Positions 54,126 to 62,800 of a DNA stretch of 64,000 nt are shown here, piece after piece. The notes beneath the pieces are model-generated. The model was not told the DNA's origin, made no database searches, and was given only the letters and a program-made list of their open reading frames with translations. How positions within the stretch are numbered: the stretch's first letter is position 1; the number at the start of each line of letters is the position of its first letter. A program made the position numbers and the translations under genes. Location of the stretch: the NCBI GenBank assembly GCA_009845905.1, contig VXYS01000004.1, positions 772,548 through 836,547 on the forward strand, written 5' to 3'. Source of the stretch: Gammaproteobacteria bacterium (GTDB lineage Bacteria > Pseudomonadota > Gammaproteobacteria > Steroidobacterales > Foliamicaceae).

Positions 54126-55304
54126 TCAGTCCTCGGCGGCCATTTCGCGCAGACGGGGAAACACTTCGCTGCCGAGAAGTTCCAGGTTGCGCAGCGTGTG
54201 GCCGTAGTCTTCCACGGCGAAGTGCGACACGCCCAGGTGCCCCACGCCGAACCTCACGCGCAGTTCGTTCAGTTGCCGCGCGACCGTTTCGGGGCTTCCG
54301 ACAATGATCTGGCGGGTCTCCAGCGCCTTTTCGTAGCCCTGGGTGAAGAAGGCATAGGGCGTTCCGCCCATGTACCGGCGCCTGGCGATGGCCGCCTCGC
54401 GGCTCACGTAGCCCGGCGGCGCCATCCAGGCGCCCACGTCGGGATGGATCTTCATGTCCACCATGCTGGTGACCTGCGCCACACGGCCGCCGAACTGCTC
54501 CCGGCCCTCCTCCAGCGCCTGCTCGTCGGTGGGCGCCACGTGCACGCGGGTGAAGTAGCCGCGGTGGGCGGGCGTCGGCGTATGGCCGTGCTCTACCGCG
54601 ATCTCGTCGTAGGCCTTGAACAGCGCATCGGTCGCCTCCAGCCGGGTGGCCAGGGCCACGTAGGGGTAGCCGCGCTCGGCGGCGAATTCAACCGTCTCGC
54701 GGCTGGTGGATCCCGGAATCATGACCGGCGGATGCGGCTTCTGCAGCGGCAGCACCCAGGGATTGACGCAACGGTAGTTGTAGTGCTTGCCCTCCCAGAC
54801 GAACGGTCCGGGCTGGGTCCAGGTCTTCAGGATCAGGTCGTGCGCCTCGGAGAACATGTCCCGGTTGTGCAGCGTGTTGACCGACATGGCCAGCGACTCA
54901 ACCGCCCCGCCCCGCACGAAGCCGGAAATGAGCCGCCCCTTCGAGAACAGGTCGATCAGCGCCAGCTCCTCGGCCAGGCGGACCGGGTTGCCGTTGATCG
55001 GGAGGATGTTGCCGGCGATGAAGATCTTCACGCGTTCGGTGAGCTTGGCCACGACGGCCGCGTACAGGTTGGGTGCGGGAGACATCGCCGCCGGGGCGTT
55101 GTGATGCTCGTTGACGACGATGGAGTCGAAGCCCACCTGCTCGGCCACCACGTATTCCTCGTGATAGCGCTCGAACAGGTCGGCGGCGCGCTCTCCGTCG
55201 AAGTGGCGATTGGAGAACTTGAGCATCACGGCGCCGAACTCGGCCGCCGCTTCATGCGGATAACCAAGATAGGGATGGTTGACGAAGTAGTGCAGTTGGA
55301 ACAT
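54126..55304 (-). CDS. LLM-class (bacterial luciferase-like) flavin monooxygenase
   Basis: A 392-residue TIM-barrel flavin enzyme. FDSIVVNEHHNAPAAMSPAPN carries the EHH motif, IFIAGNILPINGNPVRLAEELALIDLFSKGRL is the flavin-facing stretch, and LPLQKPHPPVMIPGSTSRETVEFA the late barrel. Such enzymes use FMNH2 from a separate reductase to oxygenate or cleave a substrate. It is 12 bases after the hydrolase and 2 before the GPH carrier. No flavin reductase is adjacent. Confidence 0.93.
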   Translation of the reverse strand: MFQLHYFVNHPYLGYPHEAAAEFGAVMLKFSNRHFDGERAADLFERYHEEYVVAEQVGFDSIVVNEHHNAPAAMSPAPNLYAAVVAKLTERVKIFIAGNILPINGNPVRLAEELALIDLFSKGRLISGFVRGGAVESLAMSVNTLHNRDMFSEAHDLILKTWTQPGPFVWEGKHYNYRCVNPWVLPLQKPHPPVMIPGSTSRETVEFAAERGYPYVALATRLEATDALFKAYDEIAVEHGHTPTPAHRGYFTRVHVAPTDEQALEEGREQFGGRVAQVTSMVDMKIHPDVGAWMAPPGYVSREAAIARRRYMGGTPYAFFTQGYEKALETRQIIVGSPETVARQLNELRVRFGVGHLGVSHFAVEDYGHTLRNLELLGSEVFPRLREMAAED

Positions 55305-55316
55305 GGATCAGACCGC

Positions 55317-56108
55317 CTACAGCCCGGCGCCGAAACCGGTCACGGCGTCTGCGAACTCGACGGGCTTTTCCAGGTGCGCGTAGTGCCCGGCGTCGCCGAT
55401 CGTGGCCAGTTCGGCCGCGGGCAGCGCGTCCAGGAAGCGCTCTGCAACCACCGGCGGCGTGATGACGTCGTTCGCGCCCCACAGGAGCAGCGCCGGGTTC
55501 GTAAAGCGCGCCAGCGCCGGCAGCAGCGACCGGTCGTGCATGTACGGCTTGAAGCCCAGCAGCGCCGCGAGCTCCATCACTTCCAGGTCCTGGGTGACCG
55601 CGTCGTCGTCAAGTTCGCCCGACCACAGCTTCTGGAACGCGGCCGAGCGTGCGTCGTTGTAGCCGAATGAGATGTAGCGGCGGTACGGCATCAGGAACAG
55701 GTCCGGCGTGTTCATCTCGCCGGTGGCGGTGCCCTGCGAACCGGTCAGCACCAGTCCCGCGAACCGGCCGGGCTCCATCGAAGCCATTTCCGCCGCGATC
55801 CAGCCGCCCATCGAGACGCCGCCCAGGATGCAGTTGCGGATCCCGCCGCCGTCGAGCGCCGCAAGCAGGACCTTTGCGATGTCGCGCACGCCGTTCACCC
55901 ACTCGGGCAGCACCGATGCGCCGATGCCGGGCAGGGTCGGCGCCAGGACCGTGAAGCGCTCCGCCAGGCGCGCGTGGTGCGGCAGCCAGCCGCGCTGCCC
56001 TTCTTCACCATGCAGCCAAAGGAGTTGCGGGCCGCTGCCTCCCTTGAGGACTTCGAGCGGCGCAAGGCCCGTCAGCGTGACGGTTGCCCGCCCATCCGAG
56101 TTATTCAT
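55317..56108 (-). CDS. alpha/beta hydrolase
   Basis: A 263-residue hydrolase: nucleophile in CILGGVSMGGWIAAEM, Asp in LLLWGANDVITPPV, His in IGDAGHYAHLEKP, and oxyanion loop LLWLHGEEGQRGW. It resembles enol-lactone hydrolases and C-C hydrolases of ring-cleavage pathways. It is the first gene of the hydrolase-monooxygenase-carrier unit. Confidence 0.92.
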   Translation of the reverse strand: MNNSDGRATVTLTGLAPLEVLKGGSGPQLLWLHGEEGQRGWLPHHARLAERFTVLAPTLPGIGASVLPEWVNGVRDIAKVLLAALDGGGIRNCILGGVSMGGWIAAEMASMEPGRFAGLVLTGSQGTATGEMNTPDLFLMPYRRYISFGYNDARSAAFQKLWSGELDDDAVTQDLEVMELAALLGFKPYMHDRSLLPALARFTNPALLLWGANDVITPPVVAERFLDALPAAELATIGDAGHYAHLEKPVEFADAVTGFGAGL

Positions 56109-56249
56109 GAAAAATGCCGGAGTCCCTCCGCCCGGTAATGTAGCCTCACAGCCGGTCCATTGCCAGCTTCCGGCTGCAACTCACGACGCTTCGGCCGCCG
56201 ATTTCCGGCCGAAAGGCGCGCCTGGACGGGGGTGTAAAATGTTGCGGTT

Positions 56250-56546
56250 ATGACCGATGACACCAACGTAATGCCGGCAGCCCGGCCATTTGAGATCGTG
56301 ACCCTGGAACAGACCGCTTCTCCGGACGGTTCCGACGCCGACAACTGGTATCGCTACGAACTGACCCAGGGGACCACAACCATTACGGGCTACAAGCAGG
56401 GCGAGGCCGACGAGGTGCGCGAAGAGGTCACCAGTCTCGTATCGCGATTGAACGAGCGGCGCGCGGGCAAGACCAGCCGCGTGCATCTCACGCGGATCGG
56501 CCGCAAGAGCCAGCAGCGGGCGCAGGCGGCCACCCGCAACAGTTGA
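56250..56546 (+). CDS. small protein of unknown function preceding HMG-CoA lyase
   Basis: A 98-residue hydrophilic protein with no export signal. The core (NWYRYELTQGTTTITGYKQGEADEVREEVTSLVSRLNERR) predicts beta strands then a long helix, and the tail is basic (LTRIGRKSQQRAQ). I do not recognise a family. It is 12 bases upstream of the lyase gene on the same strand. Confidence 0.7.
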   Translation: MTDDTNVMPAARPFEIVTLEQTASPDGSDADNWYRYELTQGTTTITGYKQGEADEVREEVTSLVSRLNERRAGKTSRVHLTRIGRKSQQRAQAATRNS

Positions 56547-56558
56547 AACCGGCGCCGT

Positions 56559-57497
56559 ATGTCCATTGACGTTCTCGTAAGCGAAGTGGGGCCGCGCGAC
56601 GGCCTGCAGAGCCTCAAGGTGATCATGCCCACCGAGGCCAAGAAGGCCTGGATCAGGGCGGAGGCCGCCGCGGGCGTGCCCGAAATCGAAGTGGGCTCCT
56701 TCGTGCCCCCCAAACTGCTGCCGCAGATGTCCGACTGCGAGGAACTCGTGCGTTACGCCGTGACCATCCCCGGTTTGCACGTCACCACCCTGGCGCCGAA
56801 TCTCAAGGGCGTGGAGCGGGCGGTGTCGGCCGGCGCCCACAAGGTGAGCATCCCGGTTTCGGCCAGCGAGACCCACAGCAAGGCGAACGTACGCAAGAAC
56901 CACGCCGAAATGCTGGAAGAGGTCCGCCGCATCAACAAGATGCTGGACGAACTGCCCGAGGAGCGCCGCCCGATTTTCGAGGCCGGAATCGCCACCGCAT
57001 TCGGCTGCACGATGGAAGGGCCTGTGCCCGAGAGCAAGGTGCTGGAACTGGCCCATGCGTTGGTCGAGGCGGGTTGCCGGGAAGTGGGGCTGTCGGATAC
57101 GACCGGCTACGCGAACCCCGCGCAGATCCGGCGGCTGGTGCGCCGCGTGCGGTCCGAGATCGGCGAGGAGAAGCTCACCGGCGTGCATCTCCACAACACC
57201 CGCGGCCTGGGGCTGGCCAACGCGATGGCGGCGCTGGAAGAAGGCATCACAACGCTCGACAGTTCGCTGGGCGGCATCGGCGGCTGCCCGTTCGCCCCCG
57301 GCGCCAGCGGCAACATCGTCACCGAGGACCTGGTCTTCATGCTGGAATCGATGGGCCTCAACACCGGCATCGACCTCGACCGCCTCCTGAAGGTGCGCGA
57401 CGTGGTCAACGAAGCATTGCCCAGCACCGAGATGTACGGCTTCACCCCCGAAGCCGGCCTGCCCCTCGGGTTCCACCCCGGCTGGGGCACCGCCTAG
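56559..57497 (+). CDS. hydroxymethylglutaryl-CoA lyase family protein
   Basis: A 312-residue TIM-barrel lyase splitting 3-hydroxy-3-methylglutaryl-CoA (or a similar CoA ester) to acetyl-CoA and an acetoacetate-type acid. EVGPRDGLQSLK carries the Arg/Asp start, GVHLHNTRGLGLANAMAAL the metal His pair, and GGIGGCPFAPGASGN the catalytic Cys of the HMGL signature. It fits as the end step of a leucine-, isoprenoid- or ring-derived pathway. Activity on HMG-CoA itself is not assured. Confidence 0.92.
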   Translation: MSIDVLVSEVGPRDGLQSLKVIMPTEAKKAWIRAEAAAGVPEIEVGSFVPPKLLPQMSDCEELVRYAVTIPGLHVTTLAPNLKGVERAVSAGAHKVSIPVSASETHSKANVRKNHAEMLEEVRRINKMLDELPEERRPIFEAGIATAFGCTMEGPVPESKVLELAHALVEAGCREVGLSDTTGYANPAQIRRLVRRVRSEIGEEKLTGVHLHNTRGLGLANAMAALEEGITTLDSSLGGIGGCPFAPGASGNIVTEDLVFMLESMGLNTGIDLDRLLKVRDVVNEALPSTEMYGFTPEAGLPLGFHPGWGTA

Positions 57498-57588
57498 GGC
57501 GCATACCTCTCATAGACGCAATTCTTGGCATATACGCTGCAATAGTTATTGCTGATAGCAGCCGCGAACGCTAAACTGGGTCGCGCAT

Positions 57589-57656
57589 AAAAATACGCCG
57601 CGCCGTACGCTGCAATCCAAGAGAGCATCAGCTCCGCGTACGGTTGCGGCATTTTT
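57589..57656. terminator. large hairpin with A5/T5 flanks, bidirectional terminator-like
   Basis: CCGTACGC pairs with GCGTACGG, extended outward by GCCGC/GCGGC and AAAAAT/ATTTTT; the loop is about 25 bases. A GC stem followed by TTTTT on both strands suits an intrinsic terminator for the lyase unit. The element ends 16 bases before the NYN start, so attenuation of that gene is also possible. TACGCTGCAAT occurs within it and again about 80 bases upstream. Confidence 0.55.
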
Positions 57657-57672
57657 GTTGCTTGATTCAGTC

Positions 57673-58293
57673 GTGCGGAGATACGCAGTCCTTATTGACG
57701 CTGGCTTTCTGAAACGGAAGCTGGGCTCGTCTGACCGTCCACTTGGAGCCGACAGCGTTCAAGGATTCATCGAGGGACTTTCGAAGCTATCCGAACTGAA
57801 GGATTTACATCTTCACAGGGTGTATTTCTACGATGCACCTCCACTGAGATCAACTCAAAGGAAACCTCTCTCCGGCGGGAAAATATCACTCGCCGATACG
57901 TCACTGGCCGCGAGCAACCAAAAACTGCATAGGGAACTTAAGGCTGTGCCGTTCGTTGCGCTACGTATGGGAGATCTTAAGTTTCGGGGATGGAGGTTGA
58001 GGGCACGTGAACTACCCGAAGAGACGCATGCCATGCAGGTTACTGCAGAACACCTGATTCCCAACATCCACCAAAAAGGAGTCGACATGCGTGTCGGCCT
58101 GGATATTGCGTCGCTGACACTTAAGAAGCAGGTCGAAGTCATCGTTCTTGTTACGGGGGATAGCGACTTCGTCCCAGCCATGAAATTCGCCCGGCGCGAG
58201 GGCGCGCAGTTATTTCTTGTCTGCTTGGGGCATCAGATTACGGGAGAAATGCGTGAACACGCCGATCTGTTGCTGGAGTTTTCCAGCAACTAA
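57673..58293 (+). CDS. NYN-domain (LabA/DUF88-like) putative ribonuclease
   Basis: A 206-residue PIN-like NYN protein. RRYAVLIDAGFLKRKL holds the first Asp, and VEVIVLVTGDSDFVPAMKFARREG the GDSDF motif. LELP-like residues between them include an acidic RVGLDIASL strand, completing a metal site. NYN proteins are RNA-processing or phage/plasmid-defence-associated nucleases. The GTG at 57673 gives the normal family start; TTG at 57655 would lie in the hairpin. No clear Shine-Dalgarno. Its codon use is visibly more A/T-rich than its neighbours, which points to recent acquisition. Confidence 0.82.
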   Translation: MRRYAVLIDAGFLKRKLGSSDRPLGADSVQGFIEGLSKLSELKDLHLHRVYFYDAPPLRSTQRKPLSGGKISLADTSLAASNQKLHRELKAVPFVALRMGDLKFRGWRLRARELPEETHAMQVTAEHLIPNIHQKGVDMRVGLDIASLTLKKQVEVIVLVTGDSDFVPAMKFARREGAQLFLVCLGHQITGEMREHADLLLEFSSN

Positions 58294-58339
58294 AGCTTCC
58301 GTTGTGCAAGAAGACCGCGCATAGGGCATTTTCGCTCTC

Positions 58340-58373
58340 GTTCAGGAAGACAGGTCGTGAATCCGCTCGACGC
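58340..58373 (+). pseudogene. possible remnant of a LuxR-type gene 5' end
   Basis: GTTCAGGAAGAC, then GTCGTGAA and CCGC..CGA.GCC match the ribosome site and first codons of the regulator at 47517 at nearly every position, after which similarity stops. There is no following reading frame; gltD ends ten bases later. It may be a truncated duplicate or an independent shared leader. Confidence 0.35.
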
Positions 58374-58382
58374 CCCCCGGCG

Positions 58383-59885
58383 TTACGGGAGTTCGGTGGA
58401 ACCCATGAGGTGGCGGTCGATTTCGCGGGCCGCTTCCCGGCCTTCGTTGATGGCGTTTACGATCAGTGACTGGCCCCGGCGGCAGTCGCCGGCTGCGAAC
58501 ACGTTTTCCACGTTGGTCCGGTACTTGCCGTACTCGGCCCGATAGTTGCCGCGCTCGTCGTAGGCCAGGTCCAGCGCGTCGGAGACGGCGTGCTCGGGGC
58601 GCAGGAAACCCATCGCCAGAAGCACCAGGTCGGCCGGCCACTCCCGTTCGCTGCCGGGCACGTTTTCGAACTTGCCGTCCTTCAGTTGGACGTCAATAGT
58701 GCGAATACCGGACACTCTTCGTCCATATTTCATGGTTCCGTTAGCACCGGACGCGCCCCCAACCGTGTGCGCGGTGAATTCCGTTGACGAAATCAGGTAA
58801 ACACGTGGGTCCTTCCCGAACAGGGCCGCGGACTCCTGGTGGCCGTATTCGGTGCGGAAAATCACCGGCCAGGTGGGCCAGGGGTTGTTCGGCGCCCGCG
58901 TCGCCGGCGGCTGCGGCAACAGCTCGAAGTTGACCAGGCTCCTGCAGCCGTGGCGAAGCGCCGTGCCGATGCAGTCGGTTCCGGTGTCGCCGCCGCCGAT
59001 CACGATCACGTCCTTGTCCTTCGCGGAAATGTAGTTGCCGTCGGCGAGATTGGAATCGAGCAGGCTGCGGGTGTTCTGCGTCAGAAAATCCATCGCGAAG
59101 TGCACGCCTTCGAGGTCGCGCCCGGGAATCGGCAGGTCGCGCGGAACGGTCGCCCCGGTCGCCAGCAGCACCGCGTCGAACTCCTTCGCCAGGTCGCGCA
59201 CGTCGATGGAGCCGCCGCTGCCGTCGCCGACGTCCGCGTTCACGCGGAACTCCACACCCTCCTCCCGCATCAGGTCCAGGCGCCGCTCGACGATTTCCAC
59301 CTTGTCGAGCTTCATGTTCGGGATGCCGTAGGTAAGCAGTCCGCCGATACGGTCGGCGCGCTCGTAGATAACGGCGATGTGGCCGGCCCGGTTCAACTGC
59401 TGCGCCGCGGCCAGTCCGGCGGGCCCGGAACCGATCACCGCGACGCGCCGTCCGGTTCTGGAAGACGGCGGCTCGGCGACGATCCAGCCCTCCGCGAATC
59501 CCCGGTCGGCGATGGCCATCTCGATGTCCTTGATCGTGACCGCGGGGTCGGTGATCCCCAGAACGCAGGCGCCTTCACAGGGTGCCGGGCATACGCGGCC
59601 GGTGAATTCGGGAAAATTGTTGGTCTTGTGCAGGCGGTCGAGCGCTTCCCGCCACTGGTCCCGGTAGATCAGGTCGTTCCACTCCGGGATCAGGTTGTGG
59701 ATCGGGCAGCCGTCGTCCGACTGGCAGAACGGCACTCCGCAATCCATGCAGCGCGCGCCCTGCCGGGCGAGGTGCGCGGTGTCAGGTCCCGTGTAGATCT
59801 CGCGGAAATCGCGCAGGCGCTCGTTCGCGTCGCGATACGGCGCGGACGCGCGCGCGTACTCCATGAAACCCGTCGTCTTGCCCAT
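58383..59885 (-). CDS. gltD: glutamate synthase (NADPH) small subunit
   Basis: GltD feeds electrons from NADPH through FAD and iron-sulphur clusters to GltB. The 500-residue product has the Cys set [24 protein letters not shown] and [14 protein letters not shown] near the N-terminus, FAD fold [17 protein letters not shown], and NADPH fold [15 protein letters not shown]. It follows gltB by 11 bases, the usual order. Confidence 0.96.
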   Translation of the reverse strand: MGKTTGFMEYARASAPYRDANERLRDFREIYTGPDTAHLARQGARCMDCGVPFCQSDDGCPIHNLIPEWNDLIYRDQWREALDRLHKTNNFPEFTGRVCPAPCEGACVLGITDPAVTIKDIEMAIADRGFAEGWIVAEPPSSRTGRRVAVIGSGPAGLAAAQQLNRAGHIAVIYERADRIGGLLTYGIPNMKLDKVEIVERRLDLMREEGVEFRVNADVGDGSGGSIDVRDLAKEFDAVLLATGATVPRDLPIPGRDLEGVHFAMDFLTQNTRSLLDSNLADGNYISAKDKDVIVIGGGDTGTDCIGTALRHGCRSLVNFELLPQPPATRAPNNPWPTWPVIFRTEYGHQESAALFGKDPRVYLISSTEFTAHTVGGASGANGTMKYGRRVSGIRTIDVQLKDGKFENVPGSEREWPADLVLLAMGFLRPEHAVSDALDLAYDERGNYRAEYGKYRTNVENVFAAGDCRRGQSLIVNAINEGREAAREIDRHLMGSTELP

Positions 59886-59896
59886 CGCGCTTGTGC

Positions 59897-62800
59897 TCAG
59901 GCTGCGGCGGCAGCGGTCTTGAGCTGTTCAAGCACCCGCTTGTAGTCCACGGGCATGACCTTGACGAACTGCCCGACGCTGTTCCGCCAGTCTTCGAGTA
60001 TCGCCCGGGCGACGGTGGAACCGGTGAAGCGCAGGTGCCGCTCGATCAGCTCCCTGACCTCGGCCCGGTCCGGTTCCGCCTCCAGCGGTTCCAGCTCCAC
60101 CATCTCGGGGTTGCAGAGGTCGGCGAATTCCCCGTGCGGGTTCCACACGTAGGCCACGCCGCCGCTCATGCCGGCGGCGAAATTGCGCCCGGTGCGCCCG
60201 AGTATGACCACGCGCCCGCCCGTCATGTATTCGCAGCCGTGGTCGCCGACGCCCTCGACGACCGCGCGGGCGCCGCTGTTGCGCACGCAGAACCGCTCCG
60301 CCGCCACCCCCCGGAAGAAGCACTCGCCGGAGGTGGCGCCGTAGAGCACGACGTTGCCGACCAGGATGTTGTCCTCCGGCGTGAAGCGCGACTCCGCGGG
60401 CGGGTAGATGATCACGCGCCCGCCCGACAGGCCCTTGCCCACGTAGTCGTTGGCGTCGCCCTCGACCTCCAGCGTGACGCCGCGGGCCAGCCAGCAGCCG
60501 AAGCTCTGACCGGCGTGACCGCGGAACTTGAAGTGGATGGAGCCGTCCGGCAGCATCTCCGGACCGCAGCTCCGGATGATGGCGTTCGAAAGTATGCCGC
60601 CCACGACCCGGTTCGCATTGCTGATGGGCAACTCCTCGTAAACCTGTTCGCCTCGCGCCAGCGCCGGTTCGGCCAATTCGATCAGCCTGTAGTCCAGCGC
60701 GCGCTCGAGCCCGTGGTCCTGCTCGTGCATGGCGTAGGCGCCCAGGAAATCCGGCGGCTCCTCCGCCGGCGTCAGCAGTTCCGTCAGGTCGATGCCGCCG
60801 GCCTTCCAGTGATCCACCGCCGCGGAGGCATCGAGCGCATCCACCCGCCCCACCATCTCGTTGACCGTGCGGAAGCCCAGGTCGGCCATGATCCGGCGCA
60901 ATTCCTTCGCGACCATGAAGAAATAATTGATGACGTGTTCCGGCAGGCCCTCGAATTTCGCCCGCAATGCCGGGTCCTGCGTAGCGATCCCCACCGGGCA
61001 GGTGTTGAGATGGCACTTGCGCATCATGATGCAGCCCAGCGCGATCAGCGGCGCGGTCGAGAAGCCGAACTCCTCGGCGCCGAGCAGGCAGGCGATCGCG
61101 ACGTCGCGCCCGGTCTTGAGCTGGCCGTCGGTCTGCAGCACTACCCGCGAGCGCAGGTTGTTGACGACCAGCGTCTGGTGCGTCTCGGCAATGCCCAGTT
61201 CCCAGGGAAGCCCCGCGTGCTTGATCGACGTGAGCGGCGAGGCCCCGGTGCCGCCGGAATCCCCGGCGATCACGAGGTGGTCCGAGCGCGCCTTGGTCAC
61301 GCCCGCGGCCACCGCCCCCACGCCGATCTCCGCGCCGAGCTTGACGCTGATGCGCGCCTCGGGGTTGCCGTTCTTCAGGTCGTGGATGAGCTGGGCGATG
61401 TCCTCGATCGAATAGATGTCGTGGTGCGGCGGCGGGCTGATGAGCCCCACGCCGGGCGTCGAATGGCGGATCGCGGCGATGGTCTCGTCGACCTTGCGGC
61501 CGGGCAGTTCGCCACCCTCCCCGGGCTTGGCGCCCTGCACGATCTTGATCTGCAGTTCGTCGGCGTTGGTCAGGTAGTTGATGGTCACGCCGAACCGGCC
61601 GCTGGCCACCTGCTTGATCGCGCTGCGCGCCGAATCGCCGTTCGGCATTGGCGTATAGCGGCGTGAATCCTCGCCGCCCTCGCCGGTGTTCGACTTGCCG
61701 CCGATGCGGTTCATGGCCACGGCCAGCATTTCGTGGGACTCAGCGCTGATGGAGCCGAAACTCATGGCCCCGGTGGCGAATCGCTTGACGATCTCGCTTT
61801 CTGGTTCGACCTCGTCGACTTCGATGGACCCGCCGTTGACGCCGCTCACGAACTCCAGCAGCCCGCGAAGGTTGGCCTTGGCGGTGTTCTCCCGGTTCGC
61901 GTGGTCGGCGAAGCGCCAGTAGGCGCTCTCGTCATTGGTCCGGGCGGCCACCTGCAGGTCGGCTATGGCCTGCGGGTCCCACATGTGCGTGTCGCCGTGC
62001 CGGCGCCAGTGGAAGTCGCCGGGGTTAGGCAGCACAACGACGTTGCCGTTGCGCCCCGGATAGCCGAGCGCGTGACGGCGCTCCAGCTCCTCGGCGAGGA
62101 CCTCCAGGCCCACGCCCTGCACCCGGCTCGCGGTGCCGCGGAAGGCGCGCTCGATGACGTCGTCCGCCAGCCCCACCGCCTCGAAGATCTGCGCGCCCTT
62201 GTAGGACTGCAGCGTGGAGATGCCCATCTTCGCCATCACCTTGAGCATGCCCTTGGCGGTGCCCTTGCGGTAGGCCTCGACGACATCGCGGCGGGTGGCG
62301 ACGTGCGGTGCATCGTCGAAATAGCCCTTCTCGAGCGAGTCCCACAGCGCCTCGAAGGCGAGATACGGATTGATGGCGTCGGCGCCGTAGCCCGTCAGCA
62401 GGCAATGGTGATGCACTTCCCGGGCCTCGCCGGTCTCCAGGATGATGCCGATGCGCGTGCGCGCGTGGGTCTCGACCAGGTGATGGTGCACGGCCCCCAC
62501 CGCGAGCAAGGCGCTGATCGGCACCCGCTCCTGCCCGACGGCGCGATCGGAGAGCACGATGAGGCTGTAGCCCTCGTCGATGGCCCGGCTTGATTCGGCG
62601 CAGATGCGGTCCAGCGCGGCCGTCAGGCCCGCTACGCCCGAACCGGCCCCATAGGTGATGTCGATGGACGCCGTCTTCCAGCCCCGGTAATCGAGGTGCC
62701 TGATGGCCGCCAGTTCTTCGTTGGACAGGATGGGATGCGGGATGCGCAGCCGGTGCGCGTGCTCCTCCGTGGTCTCCAGCAGGTTCCGTTCCGGGCCGCA

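Noticed and set aside
59891-61666. 591-codon plus-strand frame opposite gltB
   Set aside because: It is antisense to conserved gltB motifs and shows no protein signature.
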